DNA from: JANOYY01 sp043720395
GTDB taxonomy: Bacteria > Actinomycetota > Acidimicrobiia > Acidimicrobiales > JANYDT01
Direction of reading: 5' to 3'
Assembly (NCBI GenBank): GCA_043720395.1
Contig: JAYSSR010000014.1
Span: forward strand, 62,001-126,000
Length of the DNA: 64,000 nucleotides
The translations under genes were made by a program, and so were the position numbers. Position 1 is the stretch's first letter. Each line of letters begins with the position of its first letter. Shown here in pieces: positions 34,617 through 42,895 of this stretch. The notes under the pieces were generated by a model. It was not told where the DNA came from, ran no database searches, and saw nothing but the letters and a program-made list of their open reading frames with translations.

Positions 34617-35483
34617 ATGGCACTTCCTTTTCCCCCGCCCGTCGGCTCGTCGGCGCTACCTCCGGGAACCTTTGACGGCCAGACCGTCCTCGTCACGGGT
34701 GGCGGTACCGGCCTCGGCAAGGGAATGGCTGTCGAGTTCGCACGCCTCGGCGCGAACATCGCGATCGTGAGTCGAAAGGTGGAACACCAGCAGGCCGGCA
34801 TCGCTGCTGTCGAGGCCGTCGGCGGACGCGCGTTCGCGATCGGCGCGGACATCCGGCACCCGGAGCAGATCGCCGCAGCATTCGACGCCATCGAAGGCGT
34901 TTTGGGACCGGTCTCGACGGTGGTGAACAATGCTGCCGGGAACTTCGCTGTGGCGGCCGAGAAGATGTCACCCAACGCCTGGCGCTCCGTGACGCAGATC
35001 GTGCTCGACGGCACGTTCTTCGTGTCAACGGAGTTCGCGCGCCGTCGTATTGCGCTTGGGGCGGAAGGATCGATCCTGAACATCGCCGCGACCTACTCGT
35101 GGACCGGAGGGCCAGGCGCTTCCCACTCCGCCGCGGCAAAGGCCGGCGTCGTAAACCTCACGCAGTCACTCGCCGTGGAGTGGGCACCCGACGGCATCCG
35201 CGTCAACGGCGTCGCACCAGGGGTCTTCCCGCACGACGACCAGGACGCGCACTGGGGTGAGGGCCGGGAAGCGCTCAACCACAAGCGCGCGATGTCGATC
35301 CCAGGCGGCCGCGTCGGCGAGTTGCGTGAACTCGGCTGGATTGCCACGTTCCTCTGCTCGCCCTACGCCCGCTACATCACCGGCCATACCATGGTCATCG
35401 ACGGAGCGAACTGGCTGCGGCGGTTCGGCTTCTCCACCGAAGAGTTCACCCCCGTCCGCGACCGGATCGGCGTCGACCGGTGA
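34617..35483 (+). CDS. SDR oxidoreductase, 2,4-dienoyl-CoA-reductase-like
   Basis: A 288-residue short-chain dehydrogenase. The cofactor motif is TGGGTGLGKGMA, with VSRK after beta2 (Arg/Lys favouring NADPH), and NNAAGNF. In the active-site helix the sequence is ASHSAAAKAG: the usual YxxxK Tyr is absent, as in 2,4-dienoyl-CoA reductases (DECR), which carry Ser/Ala here. It probably reduces dienoyl-CoA produced from unsaturated acyl chains, with NADPH. A clear AAGGAG Shine-Dalgarno precedes the ATG at 34617. It is located between two ligases and an enoyl-CoA hydratase, in line with beta-oxidation of unsaturated or branched acids. Confidence 0.82.
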   Translation: MALPFPPPVGSSALPPGTFDGQTVLVTGGGTGLGKGMAVEFARLGANIAIVSRKVEHQQAGIAAVEAVGGRAFAIGADIRHPEQIAAAFDAIEGVLGPVSTVVNNAAGNFAVAAEKMSPNAWRSVTQIVLDGTFFVSTEFARRRIALGAEGSILNIAATYSWTGGPGASHSAAAKAGVVNLTQSLAVEWAPDGIRVNGVAPGVFPHDDQDAHWGEGREALNHKRAMSIPGGRVGELRELGWIATFLCSPYARYITGHTMVIDGANWLRRFGFSTEEFTPVRDRIGVDR

Positions 35484-35559
35484 ACGCGGCCCAAGGCCAC
35501 ACGATGTACCGCGACCGGGACCGCGGCAAGGGCCAGGGCCGGGTCAGGCTGGCCAACCC

Positions 35560-36339
35560 GTGACCGCCACCGTTCTCTCCGATCTCACGAACGGGCTGGC
35601 GACCATCACGCTGAACCGTCCCGAGCGGCACAACGCCATGAACGACGCGATGGTTGCCGAGTTCCGCAACGTTCTGCTGGAGGTGCTCGACGACGAGGCG
35701 GTGCGATGCGTCCTGCTCCGGGCAAACGGTCCATCGTTCTGCTCGGGCCGCGACACGACCGAGCTGGGCACTCGCTCACGCGGCGAGACGGACTTCACCC
35801 ACGTCTACCGCGCACAGCAAGCGCGCTTATCAATTCTCGACTCGCCGAAGCCGGTGGTCGCGGAGCTGCGCGGTCATGCCATCGGTGGGGGCTGCGAGCT
35901 AGCGCTGTCCACCGACATACGCGTGGCCGATACGACGCTGCGCATGGCCCTTCCCGAGGTCAACTACGCGATCATGGTCGACACAGGCGCGTCGGTCCTG
36001 GCGACGTCGCTCGCTGGGCCGTCGAAGGCCAAGTACCTCATGCTGACCGGCGACAAGATCGACGCAGGGACCGCGGAGAAATGGGGTCTCGTCGATTTCG
36101 TGGTCGAGCCCGACGAGTTGGAGGCCAAGGCGCGCGGCATCGCTGAACGAATCGCGTCCAGGGCACCACTGGCTGTGCAGATGGGCAAGATGCTTGTCGA
36201 CAACGTCTGGGCGTGGGCTGTGCGGACCGCGCTGCGGGGCGAGCTGATGGCGCAGACGGCGTTGTTCACGTCGGGCGATCGAGCCGAGTTCAAGGCCGCA
36301 ACCGCAAGCAAGCGCTCACCTGAATTCACGGGAAGATAA
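35560..36339 (+). CDS. Enoyl-CoA hydratase/isomerase family protein
   Basis: A 259-residue crotonase. Oxyanion-hole elements are FCSGRDTTELG and RGHAIGGGCELALSTDIRVA. Both catalytic glutamates are in place: the Glu of GGGCELAL and the Glu of MALPEVNY. It should hydrate trans-2-enoyl-CoA, or carry out a related isomerase reaction. The GTG at 35560 was chosen because it begins VTATVLSDLTNGLATITLNRPER. A half copy of repeat family A (GATGTACCGCGAC, 35503-35515) sits in the 76-bp gap before it. The gene belongs to the 31319-40199 operon. Confidence 0.87.
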   Translation: MTATVLSDLTNGLATITLNRPERHNAMNDAMVAEFRNVLLEVLDDEAVRCVLLRANGPSFCSGRDTTELGTRSRGETDFTHVYRAQQARLSILDSPKPVVAELRGHAIGGGCELALSTDIRVADTTLRMALPEVNYAIMVDTGASVLATSLAGPSKAKYLMLTGDKIDAGTAEKWGLVDFVVEPDELEAKARGIAERIASRAPLAVQMGKMLVDNVWAWAVRTALRGELMAQTALFTSGDRAEFKAATASKRSPEFTGR

Positions 36340-36347
36340 GTGCACAT

Positions 36348-37766
36348 ATGAGCTCTGAGGACGCTGCCGGATCCCTACCGGATGACCTGTCTCGGTGGAC
36401 CGAGGAAGTCACCGGCGACACCTTGGTCTCCGCGCGTCGAATGCCCGGCGGCGGACGAAAGCAGGCGTGGTTCGTCGACATGCAGAGCGAGTCGGGCGAT
36501 GTCGACGAGCTGTTCCTGCGCTGGGACCCGGGTGACCCCGCCGCTTCCGGAGATCCGTGGACGGTGCACCGCGAGGCCGCGTTCTACGGGGCGTTCCGCG
36601 ACACGGGCCTGCCCATTGCCCGGCTGATCGCGGTGCATCCGACCCACCAGGCAATGCTTGCCACGCGCATGTCGGGCACGGCATCGTTCGCTGGGATCAA
36701 GGACCCGATTGCCGCTGAACAAGTCGCAGCAGACTTCATGGGCCATCTCGCCGATATGCACGGGTTCTCGCCTGTTGCCCTCGGGCTCGCTGCCTCGGCG
36801 CCGAGCGTGCACCAACTCGTCAACGAGCAGCTCGCCGAGATGGACGCCCTGATCGCCTTCCGTGGTGGGCGACCGGAACCACTTCTCGCCATTGCGCTGC
36901 GTTGGCTGCACGCGAATGTACCCGGCTACGACGGCCCCGCGGTGGTCGTGCAGGGCGATACCGGTCCCGGCAACTTCTTGCACGACGGCGCCCGTGTGAC
37001 CGCAATCGTGGACTGGGAACTCGCCCATCTGGGCGACCCGATGGATGACCTCGCCTGGGTAGGGCTCCGGTCCGTGCAAGAGCCCTTCGGCGAGTTGTCC
37101 ACCCGGTTTGCAGAATACCAAGCACGGTCCAACCACCCGATCGACCTCGACCGCATCACGTACTACCGCGTGATGGCCGAGGCGAAGATCGTCGCGATGG
37201 GCCACGGGCAGGAACTCGTCGAACAGTCCTCGTTGGCAGGAGGCGGCCGTGACGTTGGTGCTCGACTCGTGTTCGGGCATCTCCACCGGCGACTGCTACT
37301 CGAGTGCCTCTCAGATGCGATCGGTCTCGCGCTCCCTGCGGTTGCCTTACCCGACGCGCCTCCGCACTCCGACCTCGACGACCTGTTCATGATCGTGCTC
37401 GACCAGTTGCGCCACGTCATCGTGCCCCGCATCGCCGATCCGTTCGCCGTGCAGCGGACCAAGGGCATGGCCCGTGTACTCAAGTACCTCGCACGAGCCA
37501 CGCAGCTGCGCCCGCAGTCGGAAGCCGCGGAGCTGGCGGATCTCACCGAAGCACTCGGGGAAGCCGCTTCATCGACGCTGCCCGAAGCTCGCAGCGCGTT
37601 CAACCAGCGCGTCCTCGATGGGTCGCTGACTGACAACGCCGCGTTGCTAGTGATGCACCGACGCATCCGGCGTGAGAACGAACTGCTGCGTGACGCGTCG
37701 GGGATCCTCGCCGACCGTCACCACGCACCGATCGCCGATCTCGCCGGGAGCGTCCGTGGATCTTGA
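36348..37766 (+). CDS. Phosphotransferase (APH-like), ACAD10-type
   Basis: A 472-residue kinase-fold protein of the APH/choline-kinase group. The catalytic loop is VVVQGDTGPGNFL and the metal-binding motif is AIVDWELAHLGDPMDDLAW. In eukaryotes this domain is fused to an acyl-CoA dehydrogenase (ACAD10/11) and phosphorylates 4-hydroxyacyl-CoAs before dehydratase-like elimination. Here the same partners are separate genes: two acyl-CoA dehydrogenases follow directly. The C-terminal 150 residues are helical. The ATG at 36348 lies 6 bp after the previous stop. A role in 4-hydroxy-acid catabolism is inferred from this synteny. Confidence 0.78.
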   Translation: MSSEDAAGSLPDDLSRWTEEVTGDTLVSARRMPGGGRKQAWFVDMQSESGDVDELFLRWDPGDPAASGDPWTVHREAAFYGAFRDTGLPIARLIAVHPTHQAMLATRMSGTASFAGIKDPIAAEQVAADFMGHLADMHGFSPVALGLAASAPSVHQLVNEQLAEMDALIAFRGGRPEPLLAIALRWLHANVPGYDGPAVVVQGDTGPGNFLHDGARVTAIVDWELAHLGDPMDDLAWVGLRSVQEPFGELSTRFAEYQARSNHPIDLDRITYYRVMAEAKIVAMGHGQELVEQSSLAGGGRDVGARLVFGHLHRRLLLECLSDAIGLALPAVALPDAPPHSDLDDLFMIVLDQLRHVIVPRIADPFAVQRTKGMARVLKYLARATQLRPQSEAAELADLTEALGEAASSTLPEARSAFNQRVLDGSLTDNAALLVMHRRIRRENELLRDASGILADRHHAPIADLAGSVRGS

Positions 37767-38955
37767 CCCGACCGACGAGCAACGGTTCTTCCAGGAGACA
37801 ACCCGCAAGTTTCTGGAGAGCGAAATGCCGATCACCCGGGTCCGTGAGCTTGCCAGAACGGCTGACGGGTTCGATCGGGCCTGGTGGCGGCGCGGTGCGG
37901 AGCTGGGATGGACCTCGTTGCTCGTGCAGGAACCCGACGGCGGCGGGACGCTGAGCGGCAACGGCACCGCAGATCTCGCAATCGTTGCGGAGGAGTTCGG
38001 ACGCAGTGCCGCCCCCGGACCACTCGTCCCGTTAAACATATGCGCGCAGACGATTAGTCTCGTTGGCACTGATCGTCAGCGCGCAGAGGTTCTGCCCGGG
38101 CTGCTCGACGGGAGCGTGGTCGCCACGTGGTGTTTCCACGAAGCGGACCGGCCATGGAACGGGCTCGGTCGGACCATGCAAGCAACGGCTGACGACCGTG
38201 GCGGCTGGGTCCTCCACGGCACGAAGACTGCGGTCGAGTACGCCGCTCAGGCCGACTGGCTGCTCGTGAGCGTCGGCGATTCTGGCGTCATCAGTCCGGC
38301 GAGCGGCGGACCACACCCGACCGGCGGCGCTCTCGACCGGCCCGCCCAGTTCCTCCTGCGTGCCGATACGCCCGGCGTGACCATAACGCAGAAGGAGTCG
38401 ATCGACCTCGTACGACGCTATGCGGACATACGATTCGACCAGGTGAAGGTCGCGGCGGAAGCCGTCGTTGGCACGCCACGTGGCGCGGCCGAAGACATCG
38501 AACGCCAGACCACTACTTCGGTTGCCTTGCAGTGCGCCGAGATCTCCGGCGCGGCTGGAAAGGTGTTCGAGTTCACCCTCTCCTACGTCTTCGACCGATA
38601 CTCGTTCGGACGACCGCTCGCCTCGTACCAAGCACTCAAGCATCGATTCGCCGACATGAAGACGTGGCTCGAGTCGAGCTACGCGACGTCGCTCGCCGCT
38701 GTTCATGCTGTGGGCACGAGCAACCTCGAAGCTTCGAAGCTCGCCAGCATCGCCAAGGCTTACGTTGCCGATCGATGCCCTGAACTGATCCAGGACTGCA
38801 TCCAGATGCACGGCGGAATCGGCGTTACGTGGGAGCACGACCTGCATCTCTACCTGCGGAGAGTGACTGCCGACGCAGGCACGCTGGGCACCCCCGACGA
38901 CCATCGAGAGCGCGTCGCAGCGGCCTGCGGACTCATCTCCGCGGGAGCGCGATGA
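37756..38955 (+). CDS. Acyl-CoA dehydrogenase (first of a pair)
   Basis: A 399-residue acyl-CoA dehydrogenase fold. MHGGIGVTWEHDLHLYLRR and FDRYSFGRPLASYQALKHRFADM are the typical C-terminal blocks, as in the FadE27/ChsE-like subunits that pair with a partner. The N-terminal FAD-binding part is less conserved (VATWCFHEADRPWNGLG replaces SEPxAGSD). The gene starts at a GTG that overlaps the end of the phosphotransferase by 11 bp and ends in an ATGA overlap with the second dehydrogenase. By analogy to steroid-degradation FadEs it may form an alpha2beta2 heterotetramer with that protein; this is inferred. Confidence 0.82.
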   Translation: MDLDPTDEQRFFQETTRKFLESEMPITRVRELARTADGFDRAWWRRGAELGWTSLLVQEPDGGGTLSGNGTADLAIVAEEFGRSAAPGPLVPLNICAQTISLVGTDRQRAEVLPGLLDGSVVATWCFHEADRPWNGLGRTMQATADDRGGWVLHGTKTAVEYAAQADWLLVSVGDSGVISPASGGPHPTGGALDRPAQFLLRADTPGVTITQKESIDLVRRYADIRFDQVKVAAEAVVGTPRGAAEDIERQTTTSVALQCAEISGAAGKVFEFTLSYVFDRYSFGRPLASYQALKHRFADMKTWLESSYATSLAAVHAVGTSNLEASKLASIAKAYVADRCPELIQDCIQMHGGIGVTWEHDLHLYLRRVTADAGTLGTPDDHRERVAAACGLISAGAR

Positions 38956-40199
38956 GCGTCACCGAAACCCCGATCGAGAGCGTCGAATCGTTCGCGCTCC
39001 GCGCCCGCGAGTGGCTCGCCGCGAACATGCCACCGCTCCCCCACGCCCGCTGGGATCCGCTTGTGGAGGACGACGAACGCGCCAGCCACGCCCGTGTCCT
39101 CCAGGCAAAGCTGTGGGAGGGCGGCTTCGCCGGCATCTGCTACCCGACGCAGTACGGCGGACTCGGCCTCACGCTCGATCATCAGCGCGCCTTCGATCGG
39201 GAGGCAGCGGCGTATCAGTTGCCGCTCATCTTCTCGATGCCGACGCATTGCATCTGCGGACCGACGATCCTCGACTGCGGCACCGAGGAGCAGAAGCAGC
39301 AATGGATCCCACCGATGCTCAAGGGGCAGCACCTGTGGGTGCAATTCATGTCGGAGCCGTCGGGCGGTTCGGATATGGCAGGCGCGCTTACTACTGCCAC
39401 CCGCGACGGCGATCTGTTCATGATCAACGGCTCGAAGGTCTGGAGCACCTACGCGTACCGGGCCGACTACGCGATCATGCTCGCCCGGACCGATTGGACG
39501 CTGCCCAAGCACCGTGGTCTCACGATGTTCATCGTGCCGATCCACCACCCGAGGACGACCATTGTGCAGATCGAGATGATCGACGGCACCAAGGAGTTCT
39601 GCCAGGAGTTCTTCGACGACGTCGACATTCCAGCGGAGAACGTCGTCGGCGAGGTCAACGACGGATGGACCGTCGCGAGCCGGTTGCTCTATCACGAGAA
39701 GACGTCGGTCGGTGCGCTCTCGCCGTACTCCAGCGTCCCGTATGCCCCCGCGACCGACCTGACCACCAGCGAAATGGTGGAGCTCGCTCGCGCCAGTGGG
39801 CGGGAACGCGACGTGGACGTGCAGCGAGCGATCGGGCAGTTCGAGACGCTGATGGTCGTGCGTACCCAGCTGACCAAGCGCATCGGTGTCGGCCTGCGCA
39901 CCAAGGCGTTCCCCGACCAGGCGGGTTCGATGGCCCGCATCTACGGCGGCACGCAGTCGGTCGCGCGGGCGAACATGGCGTTCGCGATGTCCGGGTTCTC
40001 CGCGCTGTTCTGGGACACCGAGCAGGGACGCGACGCCGGGCTCGGTTACCTCCAGCGTCAAGCGCGTTGCATCGGCGGCGGCACGATTGAGATGGCCCGC
40101 AACGTCGTCGCGGAGCGCGTCCTCGGCATGCCCCGCGAACCGGCGCCCGACAAGGACCTTCCGTTCAGCGACGTGCCACGGGGACGCTCCCCGCGCTGA
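38952..40199 (+). CDS. Acyl-CoA dehydrogenase (second of a pair)
   Basis: A 415-residue acyl-CoA dehydrogenase. VQFMSEPSGGSDMAG holds the flavin-contacting Ser/Gly block, then NGSKVWSTYAYRADYAIMLART. The C-terminal GGGTIEMARNVVAERVLGMPREP is the usual end of the family. The ATG overlaps the stop of the preceding dehydrogenase (ATGA), so the two are translationally coupled and probably form one complex. It closes the operon; a short hairpin at 40241-40258 follows. Confidence 0.85.
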   Translation: MSVTETPIESVESFALRAREWLAANMPPLPHARWDPLVEDDERASHARVLQAKLWEGGFAGICYPTQYGGLGLTLDHQRAFDREAAAYQLPLIFSMPTHCICGPTILDCGTEEQKQQWIPPMLKGQHLWVQFMSEPSGGSDMAGALTTATRDGDLFMINGSKVWSTYAYRADYAIMLARTDWTLPKHRGLTMFIVPIHHPRTTIVQIEMIDGTKEFCQEFFDDVDIPAENVVGEVNDGWTVASRLLYHEKTSVGALSPYSSVPYAPATDLTTSEMVELARASGRERDVDVQRAIGQFETLMVVRTQLTKRIGVGLRTKAFPDQAGSMARIYGGTQSVARANMAFAMSGFSALFWDTEQGRDAGLGYLQRQARCIGGGTIEMARNVVAERVLGMPREPAPDKDLPFSDVPRGRSPR

Positions 40200-40240
40200 A
40201 CCGTCGGTCCACACTCACGCTACGGACACAAGGATCGACC

Positions 40241-40258
40241 AGGCAACAGCGGTTGCCT
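40241..40258. terminator. Candidate bidirectional terminator hairpin
   Basis: AGGCAAC-AGCG-GTTGCCT is a perfect 7-bp stem with a 4-nt loop. It lies in the 58-bp gap between the converging acyl-CoA dehydrogenase and SDR genes. There is no long T-tract, so termination is a positional inference. Confidence 0.5.
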
Positions 40259-41073
40259 TACTGGAGCGTCTCGGGTTCTGACTCCGCGATCGCCCGCAGC
40301 TCATCGGCGCGAGGGATCGTGCGGGCAAGCAGGCTGAGGTCGGTAAAGATCCAGAACTCGCCGTTACGGACCGCCCGCAGCACCGCGTCGGCGACAGCTT
40401 CGGGTTCAACGAAGTTCAATCGGGCAGCGTCGAGCAGTCCAGCGTTTGGTGCGCGTCGACCAGTCTCGTTGTTGGCCAAATGAACCGGACGGTTCCGTTC
40501 GCTCGCACCGAGGTTCGTGCGGACGAAGCCCGGACACAGCACACTCACGCCAACGTTCTTTCCGGCCAGTTCGTGGCGCATCGATTCGGAGATGCCCACG
40601 ACGGCGTACTTCGTGGCCGTGTACGGAGCACTGGCGAACGCGCCGAGGCCGGCGATCGAGGCCGTGTTCACCACGTGCGTCGGACGTGGGTTCGCGAGCA
40701 TCAGCGGAAGGAACTCGTGGAGCACGTGAATCACCCCTCGCAGGTTCACGTCGATGACCCAGTTCCAGTCGTGCAGCGTCTGATCGACGATGCGCCCGTG
40801 GCTGCTCACGCCCGCGTTGTTGAGCAGTAGATCGCACGTGCCGAACGTCTCGACAACGGTGTTCAACAGCGCGTTCACGGACCCAGGGTCGGTCACATCG
40901 GTGCGCACCCCGAGCACGCCGAGTGCCTCCGCTGTCTCCCGCAGTGCAGCGTCCTCGACGTCGGCAATCACCACCCGCATGCCAGCGTCACGACACGACG
41001 TTGCAAGTGCACGCCCGATCCCACTCGCACCACCCGTCACCACAGCCACCCGGTCGGCAAAGTCAGTGATCAT
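40258..41073 (-). CDS. SDR-family oxidoreductase
   Basis: A 271-residue short-chain dehydrogenase. The cofactor motif is TGGASGIG, with IADVED after beta2, then NNAGVSSHGR. The catalytic Ser is in NTASIAG and Tyr/Lys in YTATK. The C-terminal EFWIFTDLSLLARTI suggests a hydrophobic end. The ATG at 41073 was chosen because a -10 TAGGCT lies 7 nt upstream on the reverse strand, as in leaderless genes. It diverges from the acyl-CoA ligase at 41315. The substrate is unknown; hydroxyacyl, sterol or alcohol substrates are usual. Confidence 0.85.
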   Translation of the reverse strand: MITDFADRVAVVTGGASGIGRALATSCRDAGMRVVIADVEDAALRETAEALGVLGVRTDVTDPGSVNALLNTVVETFGTCDLLLNNAGVSSHGRIVDQTLHDWNWVIDVNLRGVIHVLHEFLPLMLANPRPTHVVNTASIAGLGAFASAPYTATKYAVVGISESMRHELAGKNVGVSVLCPGFVRTNLGASERNRPVHLANNETGRRAPNAGLLDAARLNFVEPEAVADAVLRAVRNGEFWIFTDLSLLARTIPRADELRAIAESEPETLQ

Positions 41074-41080
41074 CTCGTCA

Positions 41081-41086
41081 AGCCTA
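41081..41086 (-). promoter_or_regulatory. -10 box of the reverse SDR gene
   Basis: TAGGCT on the reverse strand, with the ATG at 41073 7 nt downstream. A TCGACG -35-like hexamer lies 17 bp further up. Confidence 0.4.
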
Positions 41087-41180
41087 CGTCTGCGACCGAT
41101 CACGTCGACATCGACCGAGTGACGACAAACGCTCGCAACCAGGGTCAAGCCCGCTCGGCCGGGACGGGCGTCCGAGATCC

Positions 41181-41233
41181 GTTGGCAGATCCGCAGCCCG
41201 TTGGCAATCCGTACGCACGGCAGATCTGCCAAC
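41181..41233. repeat. Palindrome G (GTTGGCAGATC)
   Basis: GTTGGCAGATC (41181-41191) and GATCTGCCAAC (41223-41233) are exact inverted copies, separated by 31 nt that include another GTTGGCA. It sits between the divergent SDR and acyl-CoA ligase genes. Confidence 0.7.
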
Positions 41234-41278
41234 CGACTGCGCGGGACGCGCTGAGACGGCCAACCGCCGGGGAAATGT

Positions 41279-41306
41279 TTGACCTAATTTCCGTCTCCGG
41301 TAGGCT
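41279..41306 (+). promoter_or_regulatory. Leaderless promoter of the acyl-CoA ligase operon
   Basis: TTGACC (41279-41284) and TAGGCT (41301-41306) are 16 bp apart. The ATG lies 8 nt downstream (41315), so transcription should begin at or next to the start codon. Confidence 0.6.
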
Positions 41307-41314
41307 CACCCCAA

Positions 41315-42895
41315 ATGACGCTGCCCGAGAGGACCGAGATGCTGCACCCGTGGGACCGACGATTGGGCGTCTGGTACATCGCCGAGGACCAGCCCGACGC
41401 GATGGCCATCATCGAATCGCCACAGGGTACGCGTACTTACGGTGAGCTGGCGGGCAAGGCGCACCAGCTCGTCCACACGTTCCGTGCGCTCGGCGTGCAG
41501 GCAGGCGACGTCGTCGCAGTGATGTGTCCCAACGGTGTTGACCTCATCGAAACAGGACTCGCCTGCCACGAGGGCGGGTTCATGTTCACGCCGCTGAACA
41601 CCTCGCTCACTGCGGAGGAGACCGCAGCGATCGTCGAGCATTCCGGCTGCAAGCTGCTGATCGTCCACGAGCGGTTCGGGGCGATCGTGGCCGACGAGAA
41701 CGCAGCCATTGCAGCACGAGTCCGAACCGTGTCCGTGGGCAGCGTCCCGGACACAGACAGCCTCGACGACCTCCGGCGTGCCCACCCCACCACCACCCCA
41801 ACCGACCGGCGCACCGGCGGCCTGTTCCCCTACTCGTCGGGCACGACCGGCAAGCCAAAAGGCATCAAGCGGGCCGTGTCAGGCAGTGAACCGAGCAAGG
41901 ACGCGAACGACAGCGCCATCTTCGGACGAGCCTTTGACTTCAAGCCGTTTGAGGGCCCGCATCTTGTGTCCGCGGGCATGTTCCACGGCGGAGCGTACGC
42001 GTATTACATCGGTGCCCTGCAAGTCGGCCACGCGCTCGTGATCATGGCGAAGTTCGATCCGGAGGAGACGCTGCGGCTCATCGAGCAGCACCGGATCACG
42101 ACCGCGTACATGGTGCCGACACAGTTCGTCCGCCTCCTTCGCCTCAGCGCGGAGACCCGGGCGAAGTACGACGTGTCGAGCCTGCACGCAGTGGTCCACT
42201 CGGCCGCGCCGTGCCCGCGCGACGTGAAGGAGCAGATGATGGCGTGGTGGGGTCCCGTGATCTGGGAGACCTACGGCGGCATGGAAGGCGCGGCCACGGT
42301 CGCCAAACCCGCACGATGGTTGGAGAAGCCGGGAACTGTCGGACGGGCGGTCAAGGGCGTGACCCTCACGATCCTCGACGACGACGGCAACGAACTCGGA
42401 CCGAATCAGATCGGCCAGATCTACATGGAGACCGCCAGCCGATTCGCCTACCACCGCGACGACGCCGGCACGCAGGAAGCCTTTCGCGACAAGCGTCACA
42501 CGATCGGCGACGTCGGCTACCTCGACGACGACGGCTACCTCTTCATCAGCGACCGCATCAAGGACATGATCATCAGCGGCGGGGTCAACGTGTACCCGGC
42601 CGAGGTGGAGGCGCTACTGCAGGGTCACCCGTCCATTGAGGACGTTGCCGTGATCGGTGTCCCTGACGCTGAGTGGGGCGAGTCGGTCAAGGCAGTCGTG
42701 GCACCGAGAGCCGGAGTGACGCCATCGGATGCCTTAGCGCAGGAGATCCTCGCCTTTTGCCGCGAACACCTATCCAGCTACAAGTGTCCTCGCACCGTCG
42801 ACTTCCGCGAGACGCTGCCCCGCACCGAAGCCGGGAAGCTCTACAAGCGCAAGATCCGAGACGAGTACTGGAGCGAGGCGGGCCGGAGTGTCTGA
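41315..42895 (+). CDS. Acyl-CoA ligase (AMP-binding)
   Basis: A 526-residue AMP-forming ligase of the same subgroup as the one at 31319. The adenylate motif is LFPYSSGTTGKPKGIKRAV. YGGMEGAATV, the hinge HTIGDVGYLDDDGYLFISDRIKDMI and the C-terminal LPRTEAGKLYKRKI follow. It activates an unidentified acid as the first step of a catabolic operon (41315-44477). The second ligase gene begins 8 bp before its stop. The ATG at 41315 matches the leaderless promoter; an internal ATG at 41339 is less likely. Confidence 0.87.
   Translation: MTLPERTEMLHPWDRRLGVWYIAEDQPDAMAIIESPQGTRTYGELAGKAHQLVHTFRALGVQAGDVVAVMCPNGVDLIETGLACHEGGFMFTPLNTSLTAEETAAIVEHSGCKLLIVHERFGAIVADENAAIAARVRTVSVGSVPDTDSLDDLRRAHPTTTPTDRRTGGLFPYSSGTTGKPKGIKRAVSGSEPSKDANDSAIFGRAFDFKPFEGPHLVSAGMFHGGAYAYYIGALQVGHALVIMAKFDPEETLRLIEQHRITTAYMVPTQFVRLLRLSAETRAKYDVSSLHAVVHSAAPCPRDVKEQMMAWWGPVIWETYGGMEGAATVAKPARWLEKPGTVGRAVKGVTLTILDDDGNELGPNQIGQIYMETASRFAYHRDDAGTQEAFRDKRHTIGDVGYLDDDGYLFISDRIKDMIISGGVNVYPAEVEALLQGHPSIEDVAVIGVPDAEWGESVKAVVAPRAGVTPSDALAQEILAFCREHLSSYKCPRTVDFRETLPRTEAGKLYKRKIRDEYWSEAGRSV

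Noticed and set aside
38850..40214. Reverse open frame of 454 codons opposite an acyl-CoA dehydrogenase
   Set aside because: Shadow frame of a well-conserved gene; composition is Arg/Val/His-rich with no domain.
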